Assembly (NCBI RefSeq): GCF_963675585.1
Contig: NZ_OY776414.1
Span: 4,195,001-4,259,000, forward strand
Reading direction: 5' to 3'
Source: an uncultured Draconibacterium sp.
GTDB taxonomy: Bacteria; Bacteroidota; Bacteroidia; Bacteroidales; Prolixibacteraceae
Length of the DNA stretch: 64,000 nucleotides
Shown: positions 8,637-17,745 of the stretch, in pieces
How the letters are laid out: each line of letters starts with the position of its first letter
Position numbering within the stretch: position 1 is the first letter of the stretch
Notes under the pieces: generated by a model
Told to the model about the DNA's origin: nothing
Seen by the model: only the letters and a program-made list of their open reading frames with translations
The model's database searches: none
Program-made: the position numbers and the translations under genes

Positions 8637-9542
8637 ATGAAAGTTTTAAAATTCATTCTCATTAGTGCTGTTACCATATTCTTAAGCTCTTGCAATAATA
8701 AAAATGGTGTTTACGATGCATCAGGTACTTTTGAAGCCACTGAGATTGTGGTTTCATCGGAGGGTAATGGTAGAATTCTATCATTTGATGTAATAGAAGG
8801 TGAAACTCTAAAAAAGAATCAACAAGTAGGTTATGTTGACAGTGTTCAACTTTATTTAAGTAAAAAGCAACTGCAGAAAAGCATCAATGCTATTAAGAGC
8901 CGTCATCCTGAGATTCAGAAACAAATTGCTGTAATTGAACAACAAATTGCTACTCAAAAGATAGAGAAACAGCGTGTTGAAAATCTGCTAAAAGCCAATG
9001 CGGCAAACCGGAAACAATTGGATGATATAGATGCACACATCGCCTTACTTGAAAAACAATTGGAAGCACAAAAATCATCATTGATAATTACTACAAAGGG
9101 ATTGAATGAGGATGTTTCAACCATTGAAGTGCAAATTGAACAGTTAAACGACCAGCTGGAAAAATGCCGCATTATTAACCCTATTGACGGGACAGTTTTG
9201 GTAAAATATACTGAGGAGAATGAACTGGCTGTACCTGGCAAATCACTTTACAAAGTTGCCGATATAGAAAACATGATTTTTCGGGCATATTTAACATCCG
9301 ACCAGCTTACCAAAATACAGATGGGACAAAAAGTTAAAGTATTTGCTGATTTTGGCCAGGAAACACGAGACTATGATGGAAAAATAGAATGGATTTCCAG
9401 CAAATCGGAATTCACCCCAAAAACAATACAAACCCAGGATGAGAGAGCCAATTTGGTTTATGCGATCAAGATTGGTGTAAAAAACGATGGTTACCTTAAA
9501 ATTGGAATGTATGGTCAGTTAAAACTTCAAATCGAAGAATAA
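8637..9542 (+). CDS. HlyD/YbhG-like periplasmic adaptor lipoprotein
   Basis: Membrane-fusion protein linking the inner membrane ABC exporter to the TolC-like duct. The 301-residue protein has a lipobox LSSC (Cys19), a first biotinyl-lipoyl half (ILSFDVIEGETLKKNQQVGYVD), a long coiled coil from about 75 to 180, the second lipoyl half (IINPIDGTVLVKYTEENELAVPGK), and a beta-barrel tail. The layout is that of YbhG-type adaptors, which serve ABC-2 drug exporters. It lies 25 bases after tolC and 1 base before the ATPase gene. Confidence 0.88.
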   Translation: MKVLKFILISAVTIFLSSCNNKNGVYDASGTFEATEIVVSSEGNGRILSFDVIEGETLKKNQQVGYVDSVQLYLSKKQLQKSINAIKSRHPEIQKQIAVIEQQIATQKIEKQRVENLLKANAANRKQLDDIDAHIALLEKQLEAQKSSLIITTKGLNEDVSTIEVQIEQLNDQLEKCRIINPIDGTVLVKYTEENELAVPGKSLYKVADIENMIFRAYLTSDQLTKIQMGQKVKVFADFGQETRDYDGKIEWISSKSEFTPKTIQTQDERANLVYAIKIGVKNDGYLKIGMYGQLKLQIEE

Positions 9543-9543
9543 G

Positions 9544-10512
9544 ATGGAATATTCTCAGAATTCAAACAGGACTAAATATTCTGTTAGTTGTCAAAACATT
9601 ACCAAGCGCTATAAAAAAAGTGCTACACCTGAAAAGGATAATGCGGCAGCTTTGAATGATATCAGCTTCAATGTGAATCACGGAGAATTATTTGGAATAA
9701 TTGGCCCCGATGGTGCAGGAAAAACAACTTTATTTCGAATTCTTACCACATTAATATTGGCAGATTCGGGAACGGTATCGATTGAAGGAAACGACGTTGT
9801 CAAAGATTTCAAATCTATTCGCAAAGAAGTGGGCTATATGCCCGGCCGTTTTTCACTGTATCAGGATTTGACCATAGAAGAAAACCTGAATGTATTTGCG
9901 AAGGTTTTTAAAACTTCAATCGAAGAAAATTATTATTTGATTGAAGATATATACAAACAGATAGAGCCTTTTAAAGAACGTAGAGCCGGAAAACTATCCG
10001 GTGGAATGAAACAAAAACTGGCACTTTGCTGTGCCCTTATCCATAAACCCAAGGTGCTTTTCCTTGATGAACCAACAACCGGTGTTGATCCTGTATCGAG
10101 AAAAGAATTTTGGGAAATGCTTAAAAGGCTTAAAGAGCAAAATATAACCATACTGGTTTCTACGCCTTACATGGACGAAGCCGGTATGTGCGACCGTATT
10201 GCCTTAATTCAAGAGGGCAGTTTCCTGAAAATCGATACACCTCAAAATATTGTCAATCAATTTCCACACGAGCTTTGGGCGGTGAGCAGCGATAATATGT
10301 CGAAACTATTAAGCGATATACGTGAAATTCCAACGGTTAGGTCCTGTTTTGCTTTTGGCGAATCGCACCATATAACCCTTACCAATAATGGATTGAATAC
10401 TGAGGAATTGAAAAGTATTTTAGCAGAAAATGGTCATACTTCAATTGAAATAGCTAAAACAGAAGCCTCTATCGAAGATTGCTTTATGGATTTAACCCTT
10501 AACGCAGAATAA
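9544..10512 (+). CDS. ABC transporter ATP-binding protein (first of two)
   Basis: Hydrolyses ATP to drive the ABC-2 exporter. In 322 residues I see Walker A GPDGAGKTT (54-62), signature LSGGMKQ (151-157) and Walker B VLFLDEP (171-177) with the D-loop GVDP. The extra C-terminal stretch (about 245-322) is an accessory domain of the YbhF/drug-export class. In Escherichia coli ybhF and rbbA two such domains are fused in one protein. Here they are separate genes, with stop and next start two bases apart. Confidence 0.92.
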   Translation: MEYSQNSNRTKYSVSCQNITKRYKKSATPEKDNAAALNDISFNVNHGELFGIIGPDGAGKTTLFRILTTLILADSGTVSIEGNDVVKDFKSIRKEVGYMPGRFSLYQDLTIEENLNVFAKVFKTSIEENYYLIEDIYKQIEPFKERRAGKLSGGMKQKLALCCALIHKPKVLFLDEPTTGVDPVSRKEFWEMLKRLKEQNITILVSTPYMDEAGMCDRIALIQEGSFLKIDTPQNIVNQFPHELWAVSSDNMSKLLSDIREIPTVRSCFAFGESHHITLTNNGLNTEELKSILAENGHTSIEIAKTEASIEDCFMDLTLNAE

Positions 10513-10513
10513 C

Positions 10514-11290
10514 ATGTCAGAGAACAATAAAACAATACAAAATCAGGCTTCAGAGATTGTTATTTCAGCGGAAAATCTAACCAAACGATTTGGCTCTTTT
10601 ACAGCAGTCGATAGCATTTCATTTGAAGTAACGAAAGGTGAGATATTTGGTTTTCTTGGTGCTAACGGTGCCGGAAAAACCACTGCCATGCGTATGCTTT
10701 CCGGCTTGAGTTTTGCTACATCGGGTAAAGCCACAGTTGCGGGATTTGACATCAATAAACAGTCGGAAAAGATAAAGAAAACCATTGGATACATGAGTCA
10801 GAAATTTGCACTGTATGAAGATTTAAAAGTATGGGAAAATATCAGGCTGTATGCAGGTATTTATGGTGTACCTGAGAAAGAAATTGCTCCACGCACCGAT
10901 GCGCTTTTAAAACAATTGGGATTTGAAAAAGAACGAGATACGTTAGTGAAATCATTACCTCTGGGCTGGAAGCAAAAACTGGCATTTTCAGTGGCTATCT
11001 TTCATGAACCAACCATCGTCTTTTTAGATGAACCTACCGGAGGGGTTGACCCAGCCGCACGCAGAAATTTCTGGGAGATGATTTACCAGGCCTCAGACCG
11101 TGGAATTACTGTTTTTGTGACAACACACTATATGGACGAAGCCGAATATTGTAACCGGGTGTCAATTATGGTAGATGGTAAAATAGAAGCTCTTGACAGT
11201 CCTAAAAACCTAAAAATGCAATTTAATGCCAAAAGTATGGATGAAGTTTTCCATAAACTGGCTCGTAAATCAACACGTAACTCAGACTAG
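10514..11290 (+). CDS. ABC transporter ATP-binding protein (second of two)
   Basis: Partner ATPase of the exporter, 258 residues. Walker A is GANGAGKTT (49-57) and Walker B VFLDEPTGGVDP. The signature is LPLGWKQ instead of LSGGxxQ. This is the form normally found in the second nucleotide-binding domain of YbhF/RbbA-type exporters, so it indicates a heterodimer with one non-standard ATP site rather than decay. Coupled to the preceding ATPase gene and one base from the permease start. Confidence 0.92.
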   Translation: MSENNKTIQNQASEIVISAENLTKRFGSFTAVDSISFEVTKGEIFGFLGANGAGKTTAMRMLSGLSFATSGKATVAGFDINKQSEKIKKTIGYMSQKFALYEDLKVWENIRLYAGIYGVPEKEIAPRTDALLKQLGFEKERDTLVKSLPLGWKQKLAFSVAIFHEPTIVFLDEPTGGVDPAARRNFWEMIYQASDRGITVFVTTHYMDEAEYCNRVSIMVDGKIEALDSPKNLKMQFNAKSMDEVFHKLARKSTRNSD

Positions 11291-11291
11291 T

Positions 11292-12398
11292 ATGGAACAG
11301 TTTCTAACATTTGTAAAAAAAGAGTTCTATCATATTTTCCGTGATACCTGGACCATGATAATTCTATTGGTATTGCCTATTGTGATGCTTATACTTTTCG
11401 GCTTTATGATGACCACCGAAGTAAAAAATACTCACTTTGCCATTTACGACCCATCTCACGATGTGGCAACACAGGGAATTGTAAACAAAATTTCGTTGAG
11501 CGAATACTTTATTTTCGACGGGTATTTGGATAGTCCTGAACAGATTGAAACAATTTTCAGAAAAGGGAAAATTGGTTTGGTAGTGGTTTTTGGGGAACGG
11601 TTTTACGAAAATATGATGCACACTGGTGATGCACAGGTTCAACTGATAGCCGATGGTTCCGACCCCAATACAGCATCTACTCTAACCATGTATGCCACTA
11701 GTATGATTGCATCTTATCAACAGGATATAACAGGTGATATTAGTATTCCGTATCAAATAACACCTGAAGTAAAGTTGTTATATAATCCCACCTTAAAAGG
11801 TTCGTACAACTTTGTGCCCGGGGTTATGGGTATGATTCTTATGCTGATATGCGCCATGATGACCTCAGTTTCCATTGCACGCGAAAAGGAATTGGGAACC
11901 ATGGAGATACTACTGGTTTCGCCCATGCAGTCTATCCAGATTATTATATCGAAGGTTGTACCTTATTTCTTTTTGTCGGTGATAAACCTTACCACCATAC
12001 TGCTGCTTTCGGTTTTCGTACTGGATGTACCCATTAACGGTAGTTTGAGTTTATTAATACTCATCTCGTTCATTTTTATATTTGTTTCACTGGCACTCGG
12101 TCTTTTAATTTCATCGGCGGTTGATAAACAAATGGTAGCCTTGCTTATATCTGCCATGGTTCTCATGATGCCTGTAATGATGCTTTCGGGAATGATGTTT
12201 CCCCTTGAAAATATGCCTGTGGCACTACAATGGTTATCGCATGTAATTCCTGCCAAATGGTTTATGATTGCAGTGAAGAAAATCATGATTCAAGGTCTTG
12301 GTTTCTCCTCAATATATAAGGAATTTGCGATTTTAAGTATCATGGCAGTATCACTGATTGCCATAAGTATTAAACGTTTTAAATACAGATTGGAGTAG
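11292..12398 (+). CDS. ABC-2 type transporter permease (first of two)
   Basis: Inner membrane subunit of the efflux system, 368 residues from the ATG at 11292. An earlier ATG in the same frame (11226) would overlap the ATPase gene by 65 bases and add a non-hydrophobic leader, so I reject it. One membrane segment near residues 20-38 is followed by a large periplasmic domain and five C-terminal segments, the ABC2_membrane_3 (YbhS/YbhR) layout. Contains REKELGTMEILLVSP, the coupling-helix motif of this family. Pairs with the next gene. Confidence 0.9.
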   Translation: MEQFLTFVKKEFYHIFRDTWTMIILLVLPIVMLILFGFMMTTEVKNTHFAIYDPSHDVATQGIVNKISLSEYFIFDGYLDSPEQIETIFRKGKIGLVVVFGERFYENMMHTGDAQVQLIADGSDPNTASTLTMYATSMIASYQQDITGDISIPYQITPEVKLLYNPTLKGSYNFVPGVMGMILMLICAMMTSVSIAREKELGTMEILLVSPMQSIQIIISKVVPYFFLSVINLTTILLLSVFVLDVPINGSLSLLILISFIFIFVSLALGLLISSAVDKQMVALLISAMVLMMPVMMLSGMMFPLENMPVALQWLSHVIPAKWFMIAVKKIMIQGLGFSSIYKEFAILSIMAVSLIAISIKRFKYRLE

Positions 12399-12400
12399 TC

Positions 12401-13513
12401 ATGCTAAAATATTTAATAGAAAAGGAGTTCAAGCAATTCTTCAGGAATTCGTTTCTCCCACGAATAGTTATCGCCATGCCATTTGTGGCAACTGTCATCT
12501 TTCCAATGGTGGCCAATTACGATGTCAATAATATTAATCTTAGTATAGTTGATAGCGATAAAAGTTCGTACTCAAGCCAATTGGTTCGCAAAGTTGAGTC
12601 TTCGGGTTATTTTCGCATAACCGATGTTTCATCAACATATGATGAGGCACTAAGAAGTATTGAGCTAAACGAATCGGATGTTATTCTGGAAATACCCAAT
12701 GGGTTTGAGGTTGATTTAGTAAAGGAAAAAGAAACCGAAGTGCTTATTTCCGCCAATACGGTAAATGGTACGAAAGGTGGATTGGGAAGTGCCTACCTGA
12801 GTTCCATTGTAGCTGATTTTAATTCACAGATTCGAAGTGAACTCATGCAGGTTACAAATGGTACAGTAGTTCCGTCCTTTGAAATAGTGCCCCTGTACAA
12901 ATTCAATCCACGACTTATTTATAAGTTATTTATGATTCCGGCCATTATGATAATGATTCTGGCTCTTGTGGGTGGATTTTTGCCTGCACTGAATATTGTT
13001 GGGGAAAAAGAAAGCGGAACCATTGAACAAATGAACGTAACGCCGGTACGAAAAATACATTTTATTCTGGCCAAATTAATTCCTTATTGGGTAGCCGGTT
13101 TTGTTGTACTTACCATTGCATTTTTGGCTGCATGGGCATTTTACGGGTTTTTACCGGTAGGTAGTTTCCTTACTTTGTACTTATTTACATCGTTGTTTAT
13201 TTTGGCAATTTCAGGGTTCGGGTTGGTAATATCAAACTATGCCAACACCATTCAACAAGCCATTTTTATGATATTTTTCTTTGTGATGACTTTCATTTTT
13301 ATGAGCGGTTTGTATACTCCGGTTGCCAGCATGCCCGATTGGGCGCAGTGGTTAAGTACCATCAGTCCGTTAAAGTACATTATTCAAGTGTTCCGTTTGG
13401 TTTACCTAAAAGGAAGTGCTGTAAGTGACCTGATAATACCTTTTTTCGCACTTACTGGTTTTGCGATATTTTTTAACGGATGGGCAATATTAAGTTATAG
13501 TAAGAAGAATTAA
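12401..13513 (+). CDS. ABC-2 type transporter permease (second of two)
   Basis: Second membrane subunit of the exporter, 370 residues, with the same topology as its neighbour: one N-terminal segment, an external domain, then five membrane spans. GEKESGTIEQMNVTPVRK is the counterpart of the coupling motif. With the tolC, adaptor and ATPase genes it completes a YbhFSR/RbbA-like tripartite exporter, a type associated with drug, cholate or cation resistance. The substrate is unknown. Confidence 0.9.
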   Translation: MLKYLIEKEFKQFFRNSFLPRIVIAMPFVATVIFPMVANYDVNNINLSIVDSDKSSYSSQLVRKVESSGYFRITDVSSTYDEALRSIELNESDVILEIPNGFEVDLVKEKETEVLISANTVNGTKGGLGSAYLSSIVADFNSQIRSELMQVTNGTVVPSFEIVPLYKFNPRLIYKLFMIPAIMIMILALVGGFLPALNIVGEKESGTIEQMNVTPVRKIHFILAKLIPYWVAGFVVLTIAFLAAWAFYGFLPVGSFLTLYLFTSLFILAISGFGLVISNYANTIQQAIFMIFFFVMTFIFMSGLYTPVASMPDWAQWLSTISPLKYIIQVFRLVYLKGSAVSDLIIPFFALTGFAIFFNGWAILSYSKKN

Positions 13514-13537
13514 ACAGAATTTAAAATTATATATACT

Positions 13538-14479
13538 ATGAAAGCAATAAGATATCATGAATTTGGGGAACCTGATGTTCTTCAGTTTGAAGATGCACCT
13601 ATTCCCTCACTAGCATCAGACGAAGTGTTAATTAAAGTAGCAGCAACCACTTTTAACCCGGCTGACGCATATATCCGAATGGGATATTTTAAAAACCTTT
13701 TACCTGTGGAGTTTCCTTTTATACCTGGTATGGATGTATCTGGTGTTATCGAAAAAAAAGGCGACTTGGTAAAAGGCTTAAAAGTGGGAGATGAGGTGTT
13801 TTCGTTGCTTGAAATGAACAGAAATGGCGGTGCTGCTGAATATGTGGCTGCGAAAGCTGTCAATGTAGTTATAGCACCACAATCGATATGCTTACCAGAT
13901 GCTGCGTCAATTCCAAGTGGAGGTTTGACGGCCTGGCAAGGATTATTTGAACATGGGGATCTTCAACAAGGTCAACGTGTTCTGATTACAGCAGCAGCTG
14001 GAGGTGTAGGGTCAATAGCCACGCAGCTTGCTAAATGGAAAGGGGCTTATGTAATAGGTACGTCCTCTGAAAGAAGTTTTTCAAAACTGAAAGAACTAGG
14101 CGCAGATCAGATTATTAATTACAAAAGTGAAAAGATACCTTATAAATTAGATGAGAAAGTTGATCTAATTTTTAACCTGTCCCCACTGTCATCTGATGAT
14201 GTTACGAGTTTATTAGGGTTACTAAAGGAAGGAGGCACACTCGTTTCAGCTTTGAATCCGGCAGACGAAAATAAAGCAAAGGAAATGGGTGTAAATGCAA
14301 TAAGAATGGGGGTGAAACGAAACGCCGGGCAACTATCTCAAATTGCTGAGCTGGTAAATAATTATGACATAAAACCTTATATCACTGAAAGAGTAACATT
14401 GAACCAGCTTGCATCCGTTCATAAAAAGGCAGGACAAACACACGGAAAGGTATTGATTTTGGTTAATGACAAAATATAA
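13538..14479 (+). CDS. Zinc-type alcohol dehydrogenase-like / NADPH:quinone reductase
   Basis: A 313-residue medium-chain reductase of the quinone oxidoreductase class. The N-terminal GroES-like domain (1-120) contains NPADAYIRMGYF and FIPGMDVSGVI; the Rossmann domain contains ITAAAGGVGSIATQLAKWKG and an NADPH-type GTSSERS turn. Zinc ligands of true alcohol dehydrogenases are absent. It probably reduces quinones or enals in the cytoplasm. It starts 24 bases after the last permease gene and may be co-transcribed, which would fit a stress or detoxification cassette, but a separate start is possible. Confidence 0.85.
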   Translation: MKAIRYHEFGEPDVLQFEDAPIPSLASDEVLIKVAATTFNPADAYIRMGYFKNLLPVEFPFIPGMDVSGVIEKKGDLVKGLKVGDEVFSLLEMNRNGGAAEYVAAKAVNVVIAPQSICLPDAASIPSGGLTAWQGLFEHGDLQQGQRVLITAAAGGVGSIATQLAKWKGAYVIGTSSERSFSKLKELGADQIINYKSEKIPYKLDEKVDLIFNLSPLSSDDVTSLLGLLKEGGTLVSALNPADENKAKEMGVNAIRMGVKRNAGQLSQIAELVNNYDIKPYITERVTLNQLASVHKKAGQTHGKVLILVNDKI

Positions 14480-14545
14480 AGTGGTTTTTAACCGAAAAAT
14501 AAGCTAGGATTTATGTCGAATTCATTTTAAATGGAGTTATATTCT

Positions 14546-14898
14546 ATGAACAAAATTGCCATACTGTTATTTATTCTTTTTATAGCCGTTAACGTGTTTT
14601 CTCAAACCCCCTTAAAAAAGATACGGTAGAGAATATAATTGGTGAAAGTCCGGCCTTTACCATTTTTAAGGATAATTATTTTGTTACAGGTACTACATTA
14701 AATGATGAACCTAAAAAATATAATTCGGATGCCAAATTTCAAATAAGTATAAAATATCGTATCATGAATAAGCCTTTTTTGTATGGCTTTTACCCGTATT
14801 TGACTTATACACAAAAATCTTTTTGGGATATATATCTAAATTCCAGTCCTTTTGCCGAGTCAAATTATAATCCTGGGTTATGGGAAATGGTGGTTTAA
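14546..14898 (+). pseudogene. pldA: Outer membrane phospholipase A (OMPLA) remnant
   Basis: A signal peptide frame begins at ATG 14546 and hits TAG at 14627-14629 because of a shift in the CCCCCTTAAAAAAG stretch. The next frame continues without interruption and clearly matches OMPLA: DNYFVTG, SDAKFQISIKYRI, then YTQKSFWDIYLNSSPFAESN and YNPGL. The family continues with the GLG strand and the catalytic His and Ser regions. Here the frame ends at a TAA supplied by the left end of the IS3 element. The C-terminal half was not found beyond that element. A non-functional fragment of about one third of the gene. Confidence 0.82.
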
Positions 14899-15016
14899 GC
14901 TTCCCCTTTTTAGGACTACTTAAAAATAGATTATTTTCTTTTTCATAACCAAATTCTGAAAGCTTTATTAAGGTGATTTTGGGTTCTGTCAAGGGCGACT
15001 GAGTTAGCGAAGTCGT

Positions 15017-15808
15017 TTATATACCCTTGACAGGTTCATAAATCACATTTTCTTTGCTTTTCAGCTTTTGGTTTTTCATTTTATTGGCATAACCTATCGG
15101 AGTCATTCCTCCCAATGAATCATGCGGTCTTCTATTGTTGTAATCAAATATCCATCTTTCAGTTTCATCCCTGGCTTCATCCAATGACTGAAACAGGTAA
15201 GCATCCAGTACTGCCCTGCGGTAGGTTCCGTTTAAACGCTCTACAAAAGCATTTTGTGTTGGTTTTCCTGGCTGGGTATATAAAAGTTCAATTCCTTGAA
15301 ATTTGCTCCATTCTTTTAACAACTCAGCAATAAACTCGGGGCCGTTATCCATCCTTATTTGTGATGGTTTGCCCCTGCGTTTTATCAAGTGATTCAGAAC
15401 ATAAACTACTTTATTGCTTCGGATGGAATGGTCAAGTTCAACATGGAGCGCTTCTCGGTTAAAGTCATCCATAATATTGAAACTTTTTATCTTCCGTCCA
15501 TTCTCCAGAGCATCGTGCATAAAATCAATTGACCAGCAATTATTGATGTTTTCGGGGATTACCAAAGGAACTTTTACCCTGGCAGGGAGCCTTTTCTTTA
15601 CTTTCCTTCGCATATTCAGTTTCATCATGCAATAAACCCGATACACCCGCTTGTGGTTCCACTCATTGCCTTCCAGGCGCAATCGGCCATATGCCTTCCA
15701 AAAACCTTCTGTAGGGTGGTCTTTCGCTTTTATGGTAAGTGCATCAATTACCTCAGCATCGTCTTTTATCGACTCGTAGTAGTAAACGGAACGACTCATA
15801 TTTAACAC
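15017..15808 (-). CDS. IS3-family transposase OrfB (integrase core)
   Basis: Catalytic half of the IS3 transposase. The rve-type core shows D95 (WSIDFMHD), D154 (IRMDNGPEF) and E190 (NAFVERLNG), giving the D-D(35)E spacing. The 15808 start is a GTG chosen only by frame; the frame is open further upstream to about 15890 and reads through [18 protein letters not shown] and [13 protein letters not shown], the normal OrfB N-terminus. The active product is therefore probably an OrfAB fusion made by -1 frameshifting at the A7G run at 15889-15896. Confidence 0.93.
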   Translation of the reverse strand: MLNMSRSVYYYESIKDDAEVIDALTIKAKDHPTEGFWKAYGRLRLEGNEWNHKRVYRVYCMMKLNMRRKVKKRLPARVKVPLVIPENINNCWSIDFMHDALENGRKIKSFNIMDDFNREALHVELDHSIRSNKVVYVLNHLIKRRGKPSQIRMDNGPEFIAELLKEWSKFQGIELLYTQPGKPTQNAFVERLNGTYRRAVLDAYLFQSLDEARDETERWIFDYNNRRPHDSLGGMTPIGYANKMKNQKLKSKENVIYEPVKGI

Positions 15809-15882
15809 ACGGCACGCCCTGCGGATGCCAACTGTTGGATTGATGCAAACTTCTTCTGCAATCTCTCTTTTCTCACAAGGCT

Positions 15883-16149
15883 TTAAAGCTTTTTTTCGAT
15901 AATCTCTTTGGCAAGTTTTAAATCAAGAGCTTGTTCGGCATACATCATTTTTAACTTGCGATTCTCCTCTTCGAGTTCCTTGAGCCTTTTCAACTCTGAG
16001 GCTTCCATGCCGCCATATCGTTGCCGCCATTTGTAAAATGTAGCTCGGCTAACGCTATGGTCACGAACAATTTCTTCTACGCTTTTGCCGTTTTCGTACT
16101 CCTTCAAAATCGAGGAGATTTGCTGTGGTGTAAATCTTTTCTTCTTCAT
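15883..16149 (-). CDS. IS3-family transposase OrfA
   Basis: An 88-residue DNA-binding protein. It has a helix-turn-helix ([20 protein letters not shown], then [14 protein letters not shown]) and a leucine-zipper-like helix rich in E, L and K. Its stop codon lies just after the A7G slippery run that would shift ribosomes by -1 into the orfB frame. Complete at the usual length for this group. Confidence 0.92.
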   Translation of the reverse strand: MKKKRFTPQQISSILKEYENGKSVEEIVRDHSVSRATFYKWRQRYGGMEASELKRLKELEEENRKLKMMYAEQALDLKLAKEIIEKKL

Positions 16150-16414
16150 CTTCTAACAGTTCAAAATTAACGTTTATTTGTCTACTTTTAAACTGTCCTG
16201 TTTTTGGGGAAGCTTACAGTGGTTTAATAGGCTCCAGTAAGGATTTACACTCAAACTTCAAATTAACAGAACAAAGCATGCTTACGGACAATATTGTGCA
16301 AGCTCATTTAGAACGAGTTTAATTTATTCGGTTGAAGTATTAGAATGGCAGATTAAAGCCTTAGATGCATTCATTTTGGCTCCATGATTTTTATAATTTT
16401 AAACATAAACGCAA

Positions 16415-17077
16415 ATGAAATTTTATCGTCAAAACTGGTACTTTGTTGGAGGCATCCTTTTTGTTGCCCTGGCATTTTTTATGGGCTTTTGGGGCAACCT
16501 ATTTAGCCACATTCAGCAAATTCTAATTTATAGTTTTATGGCTGTGCTGGTGCATCAATTTGAAGAGTATGTTTACCCTGGTGGGTTTCCGGCAATATTC
16601 AATATAGCTGCGAATGGGGAGAAAAATGTATCTGATCGATATCCCCTAAATGCCAACTTATCTTGCATTATAAATGTGTTTTTAGCATATACATTTTATA
16701 TTGTACCTATATTTTTACCAAATAATATTTGGCTTGGTCTTGCTCAAGTTATGTTCGGTATGTTTCAGATTTTTATACACGGCATTCAAATCAATTCAAA
16801 GCTAAAAAGCATATACAATCCAGGGCTTGGCGCAGTGGTGTTTCTTCATTGGCCTATTGGAGTATACTACATTTGGTATGTTATAACAAACAACTTAGCA
16901 AGCATGGGAGACTTTGCTATTGGAATTATCGCCACACTTATAGGTGTGGTATTAATGATTAAATTACCGTTTATATTATTTAAAAGTAAAGAATCAAAGT
17001 TTCCGTTTTCAGAAGATAGAATGTATGGATATGCTAAAGAAAAGGTTTTAATAATCAAGAATTCAGAAACCTGCTAA
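16415..17077 (+). CDS. HXXEE domain-containing membrane protein
   Basis: A 220-residue integral membrane protein with about six hydrophobic segments. The motif HQFEEY (H47, E50, E51) within a membrane helix, followed by GGFP, and a later FIHGIQIN and LHWPIGVYY, fit the HXXEE family, whose conserved His and Glu suggest a metal-binding or enzymatic site in the membrane. The family's function is unknown. It stands between the IS3 element and a truncated tetR, so it may be part of acquired or degrading DNA, but the frame is intact. Confidence 0.8.
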   Translation: MKFYRQNWYFVGGILFVALAFFMGFWGNLFSHIQQILIYSFMAVLVHQFEEYVYPGGFPAIFNIAANGEKNVSDRYPLNANLSCIINVFLAYTFYIVPIFLPNNIWLGLAQVMFGMFQIFIHGIQINSKLKSIYNPGLGAVVFLHWPIGVYYIWYVITNNLASMGDFAIGIIATLIGVVLMIKLPFILFKSKESKFPFSEDRMYGYAKEKVLIIKNSETC

Positions 17078-17259
17078 ATTGTTAAATACAAAAAGAGAAT
17101 GATGTTCTTACTTTAAAAAGTTGTTTTAGGGAACTACTATTGACTGAATAATAAGTCTCCAATTTTATTTATATAAAACAAATACCTAAAAACAATATGA
17201 GAAGTGTTAGAGTCATCATGTACTAAGTTTTAGACTGTTTAGATGCAAATTGGAAAGAA

Positions 17260-17433
17260 ATGGAAAATAAAATATTAAATGCCGCATATAATATTTTTAC
17301 CCATAAGGGTTATCATGCAACAACTATGGATGAAATTGCTCACTTAGCTGGTGTGAATAAAGCCTCATTGTTTTATTATTTCAGATCAAAGAATAAATTA
17401 TACACTATTGTATTTGAAGAAGTAACTCCATAA
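17260..17433 (+). pseudogene. Truncated TetR-family regulator (HTH domain only)
   Basis: Fifty-seven codons encode a complete TetR DNA-binding domain (ILNAAYNIFTHKGYHATTMD, then GVNKASLFYYFRSKNKLY) and then stop at TAA 17431. The ligand-binding domain is gone. The sequence after the break belongs to an unrelated gene in the opposite direction. The fragment could still bind DNA weakly, but without a dimerisation domain it is probably non-functional. Confidence 0.75.
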
Positions 17434-17745
17434 CATTTTCTGATCGTCCGAAATAAGCGTAATTCCACGTTGATGCGCAAACAAAACACTTCCGTTGCTC
17501 ATTAATACGGCATCGCTGATTTCTCCTTTGTCTTTTGGTCCTTTATGTTCTCAGGCAACACTACCGTTTTTAACTATGTACATATCTTGTACTTTCGATT
17601 CTCCGGCATAAAAGAAATCGAACTGATCCAGTATGTTGCCAGGCAAAGCTGTTTTGGTGTTTTGAGCAAGTAGTTTTGAATTTTGCCCCCAAATCAGGAG
17701 TAGACCCACCACAATGGCCTTGATAATTGTTGTACTTTTTTTCAC
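17434..17745 (-). pseudogene. N-terminal fragment of a secreted PQQ-like beta-propeller protein
   Basis: Read from 17745 the frame gives a signal peptide, then a propeller-type segment with DMYIVKNGSVA, a TGA where WEHKGPKDKG would be expected (a TGG codon lost), and continues as KGEISDAVLMSNGSVLFAHQ and GITLISDDQKML until the junction with the tetR fragment near 17430. The rest of the gene is missing. The family assignment rests on the blade-like repeats and is tentative; that the gene is broken is clear. Confidence 0.65.

Larger units (their letters stand above)
14894..16218 (-). mobile_element. IS3-family (IS407-group) insertion sequence
   Basis: A 1325-bp element. The left end TTTAAGCTTCCCC (14894 onward) and the complemented right end TGTAAGCTTCCCC (ending 16218) are imperfect inverted repeats that stay similar for over 30 bases. 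The flanks are GTGG at 14890-14893 and 16219-16222, the 4-bp duplication expected of the IS407 group. Two overlapping genes, orfA and orfB, run on the minus strand. It truncates the phospholipase A remnant. Confidence 0.9.

Noticed and set aside
11226-11291. Earlier ATG for the first ABC permease
   Set aside because: It lies within the ATPase gene and adds 22 residues in a shadow frame; the ATG at 11292 follows the ATPase stop directly.
16219-16321. 34-codon open stretch directly right of the IS3 element, tested as the missing end of phospholipase A
   Set aside because: Its translation (SGLIGSSKDLHSN and onward) does not resemble any part of the phospholipase; origin unknown.
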